NCBI RefSeq assembly: GCF_052113705.1
Contig: NZ_JBGQOG010000028.1
Coordinates: 1-38,442, forward strand
DNA: 38,442 nt
Reading direction: 5' to 3'
Source: JBGQOG01 sp052113705
GTDB lineage: Bacteria > Pseudomonadota > Alphaproteobacteria > Rhodobacterales > Rhodobacteraceae
Position 1 is the stretch's first letter; each line of letters begins with the position of its first letter. The notes below the pieces were generated by a model that worked only from the letters and a program-made list of their open reading frames with translations, was not told the origin of the DNA and did not search any database. Positions 16,106-22,692 of this stretch are shown here, one piece after another. The position numbers were made by a program, and so were the translations under genes.

Positions 16106-17343
16106 TTCAACGACACCCCTTCCATGAACACAACTTCGACTTCGGTCCCCGCGTAGAGCGAGACGACCGGCTGATATTGTTCGGCGCGTTTGATGTAGTA
16201 GTCGGCCAGCGTCTGCGCGGCGTTGGTGCCCGCCCCACCGGCCATCCCTGCCCCGGCCGCGCCCATGACGCCGCCGAGCGTTTCGGCACCTTCATTCGCG
16301 GTGCTGATGGATGCGGCGCTCGACAGCGCATCTGCAAAACCGCCGAGCGCGCCCGCGATTGCCGCATTCGACACCAGATTGCCTTCCCGGCTGACGACAT
16401 TGCCGCGCACGCCCGCCTTGCCCGATCCGGCAACCAGACCTGCCACTTGCGTTTCGATCACCTGATCCCCCTTGCCGATGCAGGTCATCGAGGTCAGGCG
16501 CACATAGACCCGCTCGCTGCTGAGATCGCCCATGGCCGAGCCAAGCACCGTGCAGCCGGTGATGTTGATCTGGCGGCCCGCCGCGTTTCCGGCGCTGGCC
16601 GTCACCGCCGGACCATTGATCCGCGCCAGGACCGGCACCGGGTTGTCGCGGCTGACAACGCCCGTCGAGGCATCGACACCGGAAATGATCGTCGCCGGCG
16701 CATAGCTGCCCGCCGGGATATACGAACCCAGGTCGCGCACGTTGCTGGAATTTTCCTCCACCGGATCCGCAGGCGGTTCGGGCAAGGGCTGCAAATTAAA
16801 GTCGATGGCAAAGCCCGAGCCGAAAGATTGCGTCACGGTCTGGCCCGCAGCCGCAGCCGCGGGCTGACCGGGACGACCCGCGACCGGGTTGCGATTGCCC
16901 GCGCCGCTGACAAACTCCTGACCGTAGTTTTCGCCATTCGCCCCGAGCGCCGCACCCGGAGGGGCCATTTGTGTTGTCTGCGACCCGTTCAGCGCGTTGA
17001 TTTCCGCCTGCTGCGCAACGATCGCCTCGTCATATTCCGCGCGCAGCGCGTCCAGATCGGCTTTCTGCTGTGTCGTGAGCGTGTTGATGCTTTCGCTCAG
17101 CTCCGTCACCGTGCGGTTGAGCCGTTCGATGTCTTCGCGGCTCTGCCGCGCCCAGGTCAGTTCCGGCGAAGCCTGCGATGTCCGGTCGGGGATGATCGTC
17201 TCGTCAACGCGGTTGGCACCCATCGGCTGCAACTGTGCCGAGCGTTTGTTCATCACCTGACCGAGGACGATGATGATCAGCAAAACCGCGCCGCCGCCGA
17301 TGCCAAGGATCACCCATTGCTGTTTTTTGCGTTGCTCTGACAT
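16102..17343 (-). CDS. traB: TraB core-complex scaffold (VirB10 family)
   Basis: The 413-aa bitopic protein has an inner-membrane helix near residues 11-31 and a predicted coiled coil near 60-110 (heptad-like DIERLNRTVTELSESINTL). A proline-rich linker near 180-200 follows. The C-terminal beta-barrel domain of TraB/VirB10 type carries GSYAPATIISGVDA near 215, NITGCTVLGSA near 270 and a C-terminal AGTEVEVVF block. TraB links inner and outer membranes and gates the channel. The ATG at 17343 forms TGATG with the traK stop. Length is close to F TraB (about 475 aa). Confidence 0.95.
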   Translation of the reverse strand: MSEQRKKQQWVILGIGGGAVLLIIIVLGQVMNKRSAQLQPMGANRVDETIIPDRTSQASPELTWARQSREDIERLNRTVTELSESINTLTTQQKADLDALRAEYDEAIVAQQAEINALNGSQTTQMAPPGAALGANGENYGQEFVSGAGNRNPVAGRPGQPAAAAAGQTVTQSFGSGFAIDFNLQPLPEPPADPVEENSSNVRDLGSYIPAGSYAPATIISGVDASTGVVSRDNPVPVLARINGPAVTASAGNAAGRQINITGCTVLGSAMGDLSSERVYVRLTSMTCIGKGDQVIETQVAGLVAGSGKAGVRGNVVSREGNLVSNAAIAGALGGFADALSSAASISTANEGAETLGGVMGAAGAGMAGGAGTNAAQTLADYYIKRAEQYQPVVSLYAGTEVEVVFMEGVSLK

Positions 17344-18068
17344 CAGCGTTTCTCCACGACGACGACCCATGCGCGCTCATTGCGTGCGAGGGCGTTGCGT
17401 TGAACCCAGACAGCGACGACCTTGCTGTTGTAGAAATCCTGCGGCCGGACATAGCGCCCGGAGTTGCCGCCCGAGGCGACGATCACCCGGGCGCGCAAGC
17501 CGTTTCCGCTTTCGGTCGCGACCACAGCGCCATGCGATTTCGCGGGCGCAGCCTTGCCGCCGATATGCTTGTTGATCACCGAGCGCGTCAGCGCGACGAG
17601 GCCCGAGGAATAGCCGCCGCCACCCTCAGCGCCCGCCAGCTCAAAGACGGGCGCTGCTTTCGGGGCGGCGCTGCCCGCCGCCCGGGTTGCCGCCGGAGAA
17701 TCCGAAACGCCGTTCACAGTAATGACGACGGTTTCCGCCCCGAGATTTGCCTTTGGCGTCAGCTCATAGCTGATGGTGATCCCGCGTTCGGTGATGATGT
17801 AGCCGGTCTCCGGCGCCAGCTTGTCTTGCGCGCCGCCGTAGCGCAGGAAGACATCGCCGGTGGATTCATCGTTCATTTCCTGAAAGTTCGACTGGTCCTT
17901 GATGATCCGGCGAATACGGTCGCCCGCCACGCTGATGCGCGTGACCTCAGAGGCCGAACCGGAAATCTTGACCGTGCCGTTCGGGCGGGTTGAAAGCGAT
18001 TGTTCGGCAAAGGCGGGAAATGCCACGCTGAGCGCGAGCATCCCGGCACACAGAGCGTGCTTGTTCAT
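17343..18068 (-). CDS. traK: TraK outer-membrane core protein (VirB9-like)
   Basis: The 241-aa exported protein has a signal peptide (about residues 1-21, ending AFAE). Recognisable family features are the N-terminal beta domain with STRPNGTVKISGSASEVTRI, the FLRY and GYIITERGITISYELTP segments, and a C-terminal domain ending in Trp/Val-rich strands that should bind TraV. An Ala/Pro-rich linker lies near 125-145. TraK with TraV and TraB forms the core complex. It overlaps traE by ATGA and traB by TGATG. Confidence 0.92.
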   Translation of the reverse strand: MNKHALCAGMLALSVAFPAFAEQSLSTRPNGTVKISGSASEVTRISVAGDRIRRIIKDQSNFQEMNDESTGDVFLRYGGAQDKLAPETGYIITERGITISYELTPKANLGAETVVITVNGVSDSPAATRAAGSAAPKAAPVFELAGAEGGGGYSSGLVALTRSVINKHIGGKAAPAKSHGAVVATESGNGLRARVIVASGGNSGRYVRPQDFYNSKVVAVWVQRNALARNERAWVVVVEKR

Positions 18069-18619
18069 TCGTCAATCTCCACCAGCTCGACCCGCGAGAG
18101 ACGGATGGAAGACCCCTCTTCGACATAGGTGAGCAGGATTTTGCGGGGGGAATTGTTGACTTCGGACGTGTCGAGGTAGGTGGCGAGATTGCCCGTCACA
18201 GAGACCTGAAGCCGCGCCAGATTGTGCTCGATCTTTTCCGGTCGAAACACGGTTGAAATGCGACGCAAGCGAATGTCATCCGCAATGTCGTCATAGGATT
18301 CCAGCAGCCGCGCCCGGTCCTGCGCCGCAGAGATCCGCTCGATCACCGTGCGGCCATAGCGCACGGTTTCCGGGCTGACCGTATACATGGCATAGACCGC
18401 ATCGAGCGTGATCGCTTCGATGTAGCGAATGTCGGCCGCACCGCGCGCCACCATCCCATCTGAGACGCGGGTCGGGATCAGCACGACTTGCGTGCTTTCC
18501 TGCGACATTCGCCAGGATTGGAAGGCGTTGCCGGTGATCGACACCGCCAGCAGCACCATCAGCGCGTTGCGCGCGCGCTGCGCGGCATACATTTTACGTT
18601 TGAGTGTATCGAAGTTCAT
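18065..18619 (-). CDS. traE: TraE inner-membrane assembly protein
   Basis: The 184-aa protein belongs to the TraE/VirB8-like group of F-type systems. It has an N-terminal membrane helix near residues 18-36 (ALMVLLAVSITGNAF) and a periplasmic domain with VVLIPTRVSDG and the RISTVFRPEKIEHNLARLQVSVTG region. The ATG at 18619 is chosen because it forms TGATG with the traL stop. It follows traL and precedes traK, as in F. Confidence 0.92.
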   Translation of the reverse strand: MNFDTLKRKMYAAQRARNALMVLLAVSITGNAFQSWRMSQESTQVVLIPTRVSDGMVARGAADIRYIEAITLDAVYAMYTVSPETVRYGRTVIERISAAQDRARLLESYDDIADDIRLRRISTVFRPEKIEHNLARLQVSVTGNLATYLDTSEVNNSPRKILLTYVEEGSSIRLSRVELVEIDE

Positions 18620-18909
18620 CAGCCCCTCCACATGTTCACGGCACTATCGGGCCAGTTTTTGAGGGGGCTGATCTCGCGGGGCAGATACCAATAGGTCATC
18701 GCCAGCAGGCGCTCCACGCCGCCGTCGCCTTTGAGGCGTTTCCAGACCAGATAGGTGATGATGCCAATGACAACGCCGGGAATGGCCTGCTGAATGGCGA
18801 GCCCGACACCTGCGGGCGCGAGAAGGGCCAGACCCTCATCAATGGGAAAAAGCAGGATGCGCCCTTGCTCCTGCAGTCTTTGTTCGATCTTGACGACCGT
18901 CTCCTGCAT
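18619..18909 (-). CDS. traL: TraL pilus assembly protein (VirB3-like)
   Basis: The 96-aa inner-membrane protein has a hydrophobic hairpin over about residues 28-56 and the family tail RLLAMTYWYLPREISPLKNWPDSAVNMWRG, a strong TraL signature. An unusual coiled-looking N terminus (VVKIEQRLQEQGRILLFPIDE) precedes the membrane part. GGAGGG lies about five bases before the ATG. TraL is needed to begin pilus assembly beneath TraE and TraC. It is the first gene after the hairpin that follows the pilin gene. Confidence 0.93.
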   Translation of the reverse strand: MQETVVKIEQRLQEQGRILLFPIDEGLALLAPAGVGLAIQQAIPGVVIGIITYLVWKRLKGDGGVERLLAMTYWYLPREISPLKNWPDSAVNMWRG

Positions 18910-18941
18910 CCGACCCTCCAGCGCAGACAGATATGAGAAAA

Positions 18942-18966
18942 CCGCACGCCCCGAGGGAGCGTGCGG
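18942..18966 (-). terminator. Hairpin with T-run between traA and traL
   Basis: In the direction of transcription a perfect 8-base stem (CCGCACGC and its complement) with a 9-base loop is followed at once by TTTTCT, starting about 10 bases after the traA stop. It looks like a leaky intrinsic terminator, or a stabiliser of the pilin mRNA 3' end. Either would let pilin be made in excess over the single-copy assembly proteins. It is the only substantial intergenic gap in the operon. Confidence 0.75.
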
Positions 18967-18975
18967 TGGGAGGGC

Positions 18976-19323
18976 TCAGTTCGACCCGGAGGCCATGACG
19001 ACGGAAGGAGCGTCGCCCAGCATGTCGATGCTCGCCGTTACGCCGCCCATCGAGGAAACGATGTCAACGCCGTAACCGAGGAAAAGCGACACTGCGACAG
19101 AGGTGATGACATAGGTCCAGCGGCCCGTCGTCATCAGCGTCACCGCAGCGACGACGATGGAGATGATCAGGATCAGATAGCCGCCTGCGCCGTTCACCAG
19201 CGTGGTCAGAGTGGTGGTGATGTTGGAGAAACCGGCCTCAACGCCGGTGGTGGTGCCTGCCGCAAAAAGCGCGGTCGGAAGTAGGGCTGCGGCAGTGGCT
19301 GCCGCAACGCGAAGAAGTTTCAT
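18976..19323 (-). CDS. traA: Conjugative pilin precursor (TraA-type)
   Basis: This 115-aa pilin precursor has a signal of about 22 residues ending LFA-A. The mature part, about 93 aa, has two hydrophobic helices (near residues 48-65 and 72-90) separated by a short polar loop (TTGRW), then a small polar tail. This is the size and topology of TraA/TrbC/VirB2 pilins. The leader is short compared with the 51-residue leader of F TraA, which fits processing by leader peptidase or the S26 peptidase of this operon. It is the first gene of the pilus operon, with promoter-like sequence upstream. Confidence 0.88.
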   Translation of the reverse strand: MKLLRVAAATAAALLPTALFAAGTTTGVEAGFSNITTTLTTLVNGAGGYLILIISIVVAAVTLMTTGRWTYVITSVAVSLFLGYGVDIVSSMGGVTASIDMLGDAPSVVMASGSN

Positions 19324-19378
19324 CTCTAAACCTCGTTATGGAATGATTGGTCGCGCCGGCGAAACGCCAGCGAGCGAC

Positions 19379-19406
19379 ACCATAACTAAGTATCGTGTTG
19401 AAACAA
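19379..19406 (-). promoter_or_regulatory. Candidate promoter of the pilus operon
   Basis: On the minus strand, TTGTTT (19406-19401) and TATGGT (19384-19379) are spaced by 16 bases. They lie downstream of the paired repeats and about 55 bases before the traA ATG. The fit to a sigma-70 promoter is moderate. Repeats directly upstream of the -35 are where an activator would bind. Confidence 0.45.
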
Positions 19407-19416
19407 GGTATATATG

Positions 19417-19449
19417 CAAAACTCAGTAAAAAATCAAAACTCAGTTTGT
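19417..19449 (-). repeat. Paired 18-bp-period repeats upstream of traA
   Basis: CAAAACTCAG occurs at 19417-19426 and again at 19435-19444. The second copy extends to CAAAACTCAGTTTGT (to 19449), which contains the inverted repeat AAACT-C-AGTTT. The 18-bp spacing is under two helical turns. The second copy covers the stop codon of the neighbouring small gene. A matching pair with the same spacing lies at 21826-21854. These look like binding sites for one regulator of the pilus operon. Confidence 0.65.
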
Positions 19450-19785
19450 GGGCAATCCCGAGTTCATCTTGTCCAGCATATTCCAAAGCTCATCCTCAGA
19501 CCGAACCCCCGGTACGACGGGCAGCGTCACGGTCGTCCAACCTGGCAGGTGTTCGCGCACAAGGGAACGGATCCCGGCATAGGTCTTGAACAGCCGCGGC
19601 TCATACTTCAACTGCTTCACGAGCAGTTTGTGCTCGCCATCTGACCGAACCAGAATGACGTACCAGCCCAGAACCTCGTCATCGCTCTTGTCAGCCCTGC
19701 CCATACCGATGAAACGCAATGTCGCGCCATTCGCGGCCAACTCGTCCGAAAGACTGGATTCCCAGCAAAGCTTGGGTGCCGACAT
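19441..19785 (-). CDS. Hypothetical protein upstream of the pilus operon
   Basis: The 114-aa soluble product has no recognised family. It has a beta-rich centre (LGWYVILVRSDGEHKLLVKQLKYEPR) and an acidic C-terminal helix. It lies in the same direction as the pilus operon and its stop codon is inside the proximal regulatory repeat, about 117 bases before traA. Base composition is lower in GC than the tra genes and similar to the luxI neighbourhood. It could be a small regulator or modulator of transfer, but that is only from position. The ATG at 19785 lacks a strong ribosome site. Confidence 0.6.
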   Translation of the reverse strand: MSAPKLCWESSLSDELAANGATLRFIGMGRADKSDDEVLGWYVILVRSDGEHKLLVKQLKYEPRLFKTYAGIRSLVREHLPGWTTVTLPVVPGVRSEDELWNMLDKMNSGLPTN

Positions 19786-20090
19786 ACCTGTAGTTCCCTT
19801 CCGTCAATGCCAGAATTGGCGCGATAGCAAAGCCAATTTTTCCTACACCACACATCAACTGATGTCACGAGACAGAGTTCGCCCAGTCGCAAAACCCAGT
19901 GCTGTGCAACGGCTAGGTTCTTCCTTTGGACGCGTCCGGGTGCCTCTGGCACTTCGTCCTGCCAAAGGAGCCCCCATCGTGCACGCAAACTCCGTGCAGG
20001 CGAGCACTCTCAAGCCGACCGCCCCTATTGCCGATAGCAGCAGCGATCGGCCAAACGGCCAGCAACCGATGGCGGGTATCGCAGTTCCCT
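19786..20090. other. Gap between the 114-aa gene and luxR
   Basis: No strongly supported gene is present. A plus-strand frame from the ATG at 19862 to 20113 would encode 83 residues (MSRDRVRPVAKPSAVQR...), basic then Pro/Ala-rich. It has no clear ribosome site, and its end would overlap the luxR end by 23 bases. An inverted repeat ACATCA-AC-TGATGT (19852-19865) covers that ATG. I leave it as a weak candidate only. Confidence 0.3.
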
Positions 20091-20744
20091 TCAAAAGAGG
20101 GGCTGCTCAATGATCAGACCACGCTTGGTCGCAATCGACACCGCGTGGATCGCATTGCGTGCCCTGAGAACCACCCGCGCGCGCTCGATTCTCTTTTTGA
20201 CAGTAGCCGGGGATATTTGTCGAAGCACCGCGATCTCCCCATGTGTCATGCCGGAAGCCAAATCTCGCAGGGTTTCGAGTTCAATTTCCGTGAGCCCAGC
20301 AAAGGGACCCACTCTGTCCATGGTTGTGTTCAGGAAATGCTCCAACGTCTGCATTTCTGAATCATTGAACTCACGGTCCGTTCGCGCTGCAAATATTGCG
20401 CATTTTTGTCGGTTGCTCTTCTCGTTTCGAAGGACACAGGCGGCCCCAAAATTGAGACCAAACTTCTTGGCTTCTTCAAAAACACGCTGTCCCGTGGTGC
20501 GGAAGCCAACCTTGATCTCGCTCCACCGCGTCCGGCCGCAATTGACAAGCGACCAAAGGGCGACGGGATCGAACATCACGTAGCGCGCTGAGGTGTACTT
20601 TTCGATCCAGAGATCAGGGTAGTTCGAGACATAGAACTGCGGGGTGAGATTCTTCACATTCAATGTCAGCGTGTACCCGGCGGGCGCAATCTCGGCCAGC
20701 ATGGCTTCGGCGTCTTCATGATTTGGGGCAATATTCTCAAGCAT
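20091..20744 (-). CDS. LuxR-family quorum-sensing regulator
   Basis: The 217-aa regulator has an N-terminal autoinducer-binding domain and a C-terminal GerE-type helix-turn-helix. The residues that define acyl-homoserine-lactone receptors are all present with the right spacing: Trp46, Tyr50, Asp59, Pro60 and Trp74, corresponding to W57, Y61, D70, P71 and W85 of TraR. The DNA-binding domain near 150-210 contains LTEIELETLRDLASGMTHGEIA and ISPATVKKRIERA. The ATG at 20744 begins the conserved part; the longer frame runs back into luxI. It is divergent from luxI with a palindrome between them, which suggests that it binds that site and responds to the LuxI product. Confidence 0.93.
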   Translation of the reverse strand: MLENIAPNHEDAEAMLAEIAPAGYTLTLNVKNLTPQFYVSNYPDLWIEKYTSARYVMFDPVALWSLVNCGRTRWSEIKVGFRTTGQRVFEEAKKFGLNFGAACVLRNEKSNRQKCAIFAARTDREFNDSEMQTLEHFLNTTMDRVGPFAGLTEIELETLRDLASGMTHGEIAVLRQISPATVKKRIERARVVLRARNAIHAVSIATKRGLIIEQPLF

Positions 20745-20778
20745 AATAGGTCTTTCAGGGCAGTATCGGTCGTTCAAA

Positions 20779-20794
20779 TTACCAGATCTGGTAA
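20779..20794. promoter_or_regulatory. lux-box-like perfect palindrome between luxR and luxI
   Basis: TTACCAGATCTGGTAA is a perfect 16-bp palindrome. Its CAGATCTG centre is the same as in the tra box bound by Agrobacterium TraR. It lies 35 bases beyond the luxR ATG and 69 bases before the luxI start, the usual place for a LuxR-type site controlling luxI and possibly luxR. No second copy was seen in the window. Confidence 0.8.
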
Positions 20795-20862
20795 CAGGGT
20801 GGCGACCGAATGACAATCGTGGCATCACAACTTCGCATTGAGCTTGCCGCCAGGAGGGGGCC

Positions 20863-21471
20863 TTGGACATTGATATTATTGAATTTGGTGCGTCTTCCGC
20901 GCGGTGGGACCTTGTGCGATCATTCTTTGAATTTCGAAAGGAAATATTCATTGGAAAGATGGGTTGGAATTTAACGCCCCATCGGGAAATCGAGTTTGAT
21001 CAGTATGACGTTCTGTCCGCGGCGACCTACGTTATTGCACATGAAGGCGATAAGATTTTGGGCGGTGCACGACTACTTCGATGCGATTCCCGTATCGGGA
21101 ATGGGAGCGTCGTCTACAGCTATATGATTCATGACGCCTGGCGCGGCGTGATCGATATTCCAAAGGATATTTGCTGGAACAAGCCCCCGACCTCTTCAAC
21201 CTCTTGGGAATTGACGCGCCTTCTTATGGTTGAGCCATCAATGCGCTTGGTGAAAGAGATGCTTGCGAAGGTGAACTTGTTTCTTTGGCATAAATCCGCG
21301 ACAGAATGCCTTTTCCTGGGGCCTCAAAGCTTTATGCGCATGGCGCGAATGTTTGGCTATTTGCCGAAACCTATGGGTTCGATGACCGGAAACAAAGATG
21401 GCCAGTTCCTTGCATTCAGATGTGACGTTGTTGACCCACGTGTCTTTGAGGAACAATTTGCATCCCAATAG
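20863..21471 (+). CDS. LuxI-family acyl-homoserine-lactone synthase
   Basis: The 202-aa enzyme makes an acyl-homoserine lactone from S-adenosylmethionine and an acyl carrier. The conserved family residues are present: Arg25, Phe29, Trp35, Glu44, Asp46, Asp49, Arg70, Glu116 and Arg119. The start is a TTG at 20863, fixed by AGGAGG five bases upstream; no ATG is better placed. The TTG may keep basal synthesis low. The acyl chain cannot be told from sequence. The gene is clearly more AT-rich than the tra operon, suggesting a separate origin. The divergent LuxR and palindrome form a complete autoinduction module. Confidence 0.95.
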   Translation: MDIDIIEFGASSARWDLVRSFFEFRKEIFIGKMGWNLTPHREIEFDQYDVLSAATYVIAHEGDKILGGARLLRCDSRIGNGSVVYSYMIHDAWRGVIDIPKDICWNKPPTSSTSWELTRLLMVEPSMRLVKEMLAKVNLFLWHKSATECLFLGPQSFMRMARMFGYLPKPMGSMTGNKDGQFLAFRCDVVDPRVFEEQFASQ

Positions 21472-21521
21472 GCCCAAAAAAATTACCCCGACATATCATA
21501 AATTCATTTGGAGACCTCGAA

Positions 21522-21848
21522 ATGCGCGCGGACGATGATCATACCGACCTGGCCCAACACTTCTCGTCGTTGTTTGCGACCTATGAGACCGCGCGCAAAG
21601 CCTACGGCGCGCTTCTCACCAAGGGATGTGAGCGCCCTGACACAGAACTCGCGCGAGATCCGGCTTACAATGAACTGCTCGCTGCGGGCGTGGCGCTCTA
21701 CCAAATCGGCGGACCATCAGCCGTGGATGCTGCCGCAAAGCGGATTGGAGCCATCCATCCAACGCGTGACGGATCTCACTTCCTGCGTCTGTGGCATGGC
21801 CTCATGTCTGAACCAAACCATACAAACTCAATTTGTCTCATAAACTGA
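21522..21848 (+). CDS. Hypothetical protein downstream of luxI
   Basis: The 108-aa soluble, mainly helical product has no recognised family (MRADDDHTDLAQHF...). The ATG at 21522 follows GGAG at the right distance, and the gene is 50 bases after luxI in the same direction, so it is probably co-transcribed. Its last codons and stop lie inside a pair of repeats like those upstream of traA. A role in quorum signalling or transfer control, such as an antiactivator, is possible only by analogy: Ti plasmids encode small antiactivators of TraR. I see no sequence likeness to TraM. Confidence 0.65.
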   Translation: MRADDDHTDLAQHFSSLFATYETARKAYGALLTKGCERPDTELARDPAYNELLAAGVALYQIGGPSAVDAAAKRIGAIHPTRDGSHFLRLWHGLMSEPNHTNSICLIN

Positions 21849-21855
21849 GTTTTGA
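21822..21855 (+). repeat. Second pair of 18-bp-period repeats
   Basis: ACAAACTCAATTTGT (21822-21836, nearly palindromic) and AAACTGAGTTTTGA (21842-21855) match the traA-upstream repeats. The shared core ACT[G/C]A[G/A]TTT recurs at 21826 and 21844, again 18 bases apart. The second copy shares AAACTGAGTTTTGA exactly with the traA copy on the other strand. They would act on the gene starting at 21963. Confidence 0.62.
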
Positions 21856-21962
21856 ATTGTAAATGAATTTCTCTCCATGTTAGGTGGTGCAACCCCACGG
21901 GAGCAGATCGCAGCGTCTGGGGTCACCTTGGCGGTGCGTGGAATATTTGGAAGGAAAATATC

Positions 21963-22337
21963 GTGGCTTCTATCCCCGCCGCAGAACGTGAGTTCAGGAC
22001 CTACTTGGAGCGTGCTGGCTATATCGATATTGACGCACGTTATCCTCACGGCGGTGGCCGTGAAGCGCTGGTGTTCACCATCTCCACCGGATTTGGCTCT
22101 GGGCACACCGTCCATCTCTTCTCCCACGCGCGTCCCGAACCCCGGACCTTCACCAGCGTGAAGGCATTGAGCACGATATTGGCGCGTTGGGGTTTCGCCG
22201 CCGTCGCTGTCCCTGTCAATTCGGGTACGCATCGCTGCTACCTGCACACCGTTCCTTCTGCTGAGGAAGACACAGAAGCAGCGTCCAAAGGAATTTCGCT
22301 GCCAGGACACAGACTGCGCCGGACCGCATCTGGCTGA
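21963..22337 (+). CDS. Hypothetical protein after the second repeat pair
   Basis: The 124-aa soluble product is of unknown family. It starts with GTG at 21963 after AGGAAAAT (GGAAGGAAAAT from 21949), a reasonable ribosome site. The N-terminal half is charged (AAEREFRTYLERAGYIDIDARYP); the middle is beta-rich (ALVFTISTGFGSGHTVHLFSH), followed by SVKALSTILARWGFAAVAVPV. The pattern suggests a compact alpha/beta domain. It follows the repeats shared with the pilus operon and so may belong to the same regulon. It ends before the hairpin-rich region upstream of repC. Confidence 0.62.
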   Translation: MASIPAAEREFRTYLERAGYIDIDARYPHGGGREALVFTISTGFGSGHTVHLFSHARPEPRTFTSVKALSTILARWGFAAVAVPVNSGTHRCYLHTVPSAEEDTEAASKGISLPGHRLRRTASG

Positions 22338-22351
22338 CAAGCCGGGATTCC

Positions 22352-22510
22352 GCACTCTATCTGCGATTTTCCGACAAGTGAGATGGCATAGAGTGCATAC
22401 GACCGTCGGTCGATTTTCTTCAGAAAATGTCTCGTCAGGGTGCCGTGACAGTAGGTCGCGAATGATTTCGCATGTGCATATTTGAAAAACACTGCGGCGC
22501 TTAAAGCCGC
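22352..22510 (+). repeat. Series of inverted repeats upstream of the repC leader
   Basis: Several small palindromes follow one another: GCACTCTAT (22352-22360) with its complement at 22388-22396; GACCG-T-CGGTC (22401-22411); ATTTTCT-TC-AGAAAAT (22413-22428); GCGAA-TGAT-TTCGC (near 22458); and GCGGC (22494-22498) with GCCGC (22506-22510). Some may be terminators of the upstream gene and others binding sites near the replication region. No gene is seen here. Confidence 0.5.
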
Positions 22511-22522
22511 CTAAATAAGAAA

Positions 22523-22618
22523 CCCCGCGAAGGGGCTAACCATCGCGGGGGGAGGAAGCTGCATCGGGCCGGCAAGCCCGAAAATCTCACCTTATTCGCA
22601 GAGATTTGTAGCCCTCCC
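22523..22618 (+). ncRNA. Structured leader or antisense-control region of repC
   Basis: Four stems can be drawn by eye. CCCCGCGA (22523) pairs with 22543-22550. An outer stem pairs GGGAGG (22550-22555) plus CTGC with GTAG plus CCTCCC (22608-22618). This outer stem encloses two arms, CGGGC/GCCCG (22565-22580) and AAATCTC/GAGATTT (22582-22607). The result is a branched fold ending about 75-90 bases before repC. In repABC plasmids a counter-transcribed RNA and a leader hairpin at this place limit RepC synthesis. By analogy this may be the copy-control RNA target; transcription direction is not known. Confidence 0.5.
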
Positions 22619-22692
22619 TCCCATTGCAAGCAAGGAAAAATCGCAGTTATGCGATTGATTTCTTGCGCTTTATGGAATGCCCGCTTCGCTTT

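Noticed and set aside
19862..20113. Possible 83-aa plus-strand gene
   Set aside because: It has no ribosome site and a low-complexity Pro/Ala/Arg make-up, and overlaps the luxR end. Kept only as a mention, not a called gene.
22340..22620. CRISPR-like array in the hairpin-rich region
   Set aside because: The inverted repeats all differ from each other and there is no regular spacer pattern.
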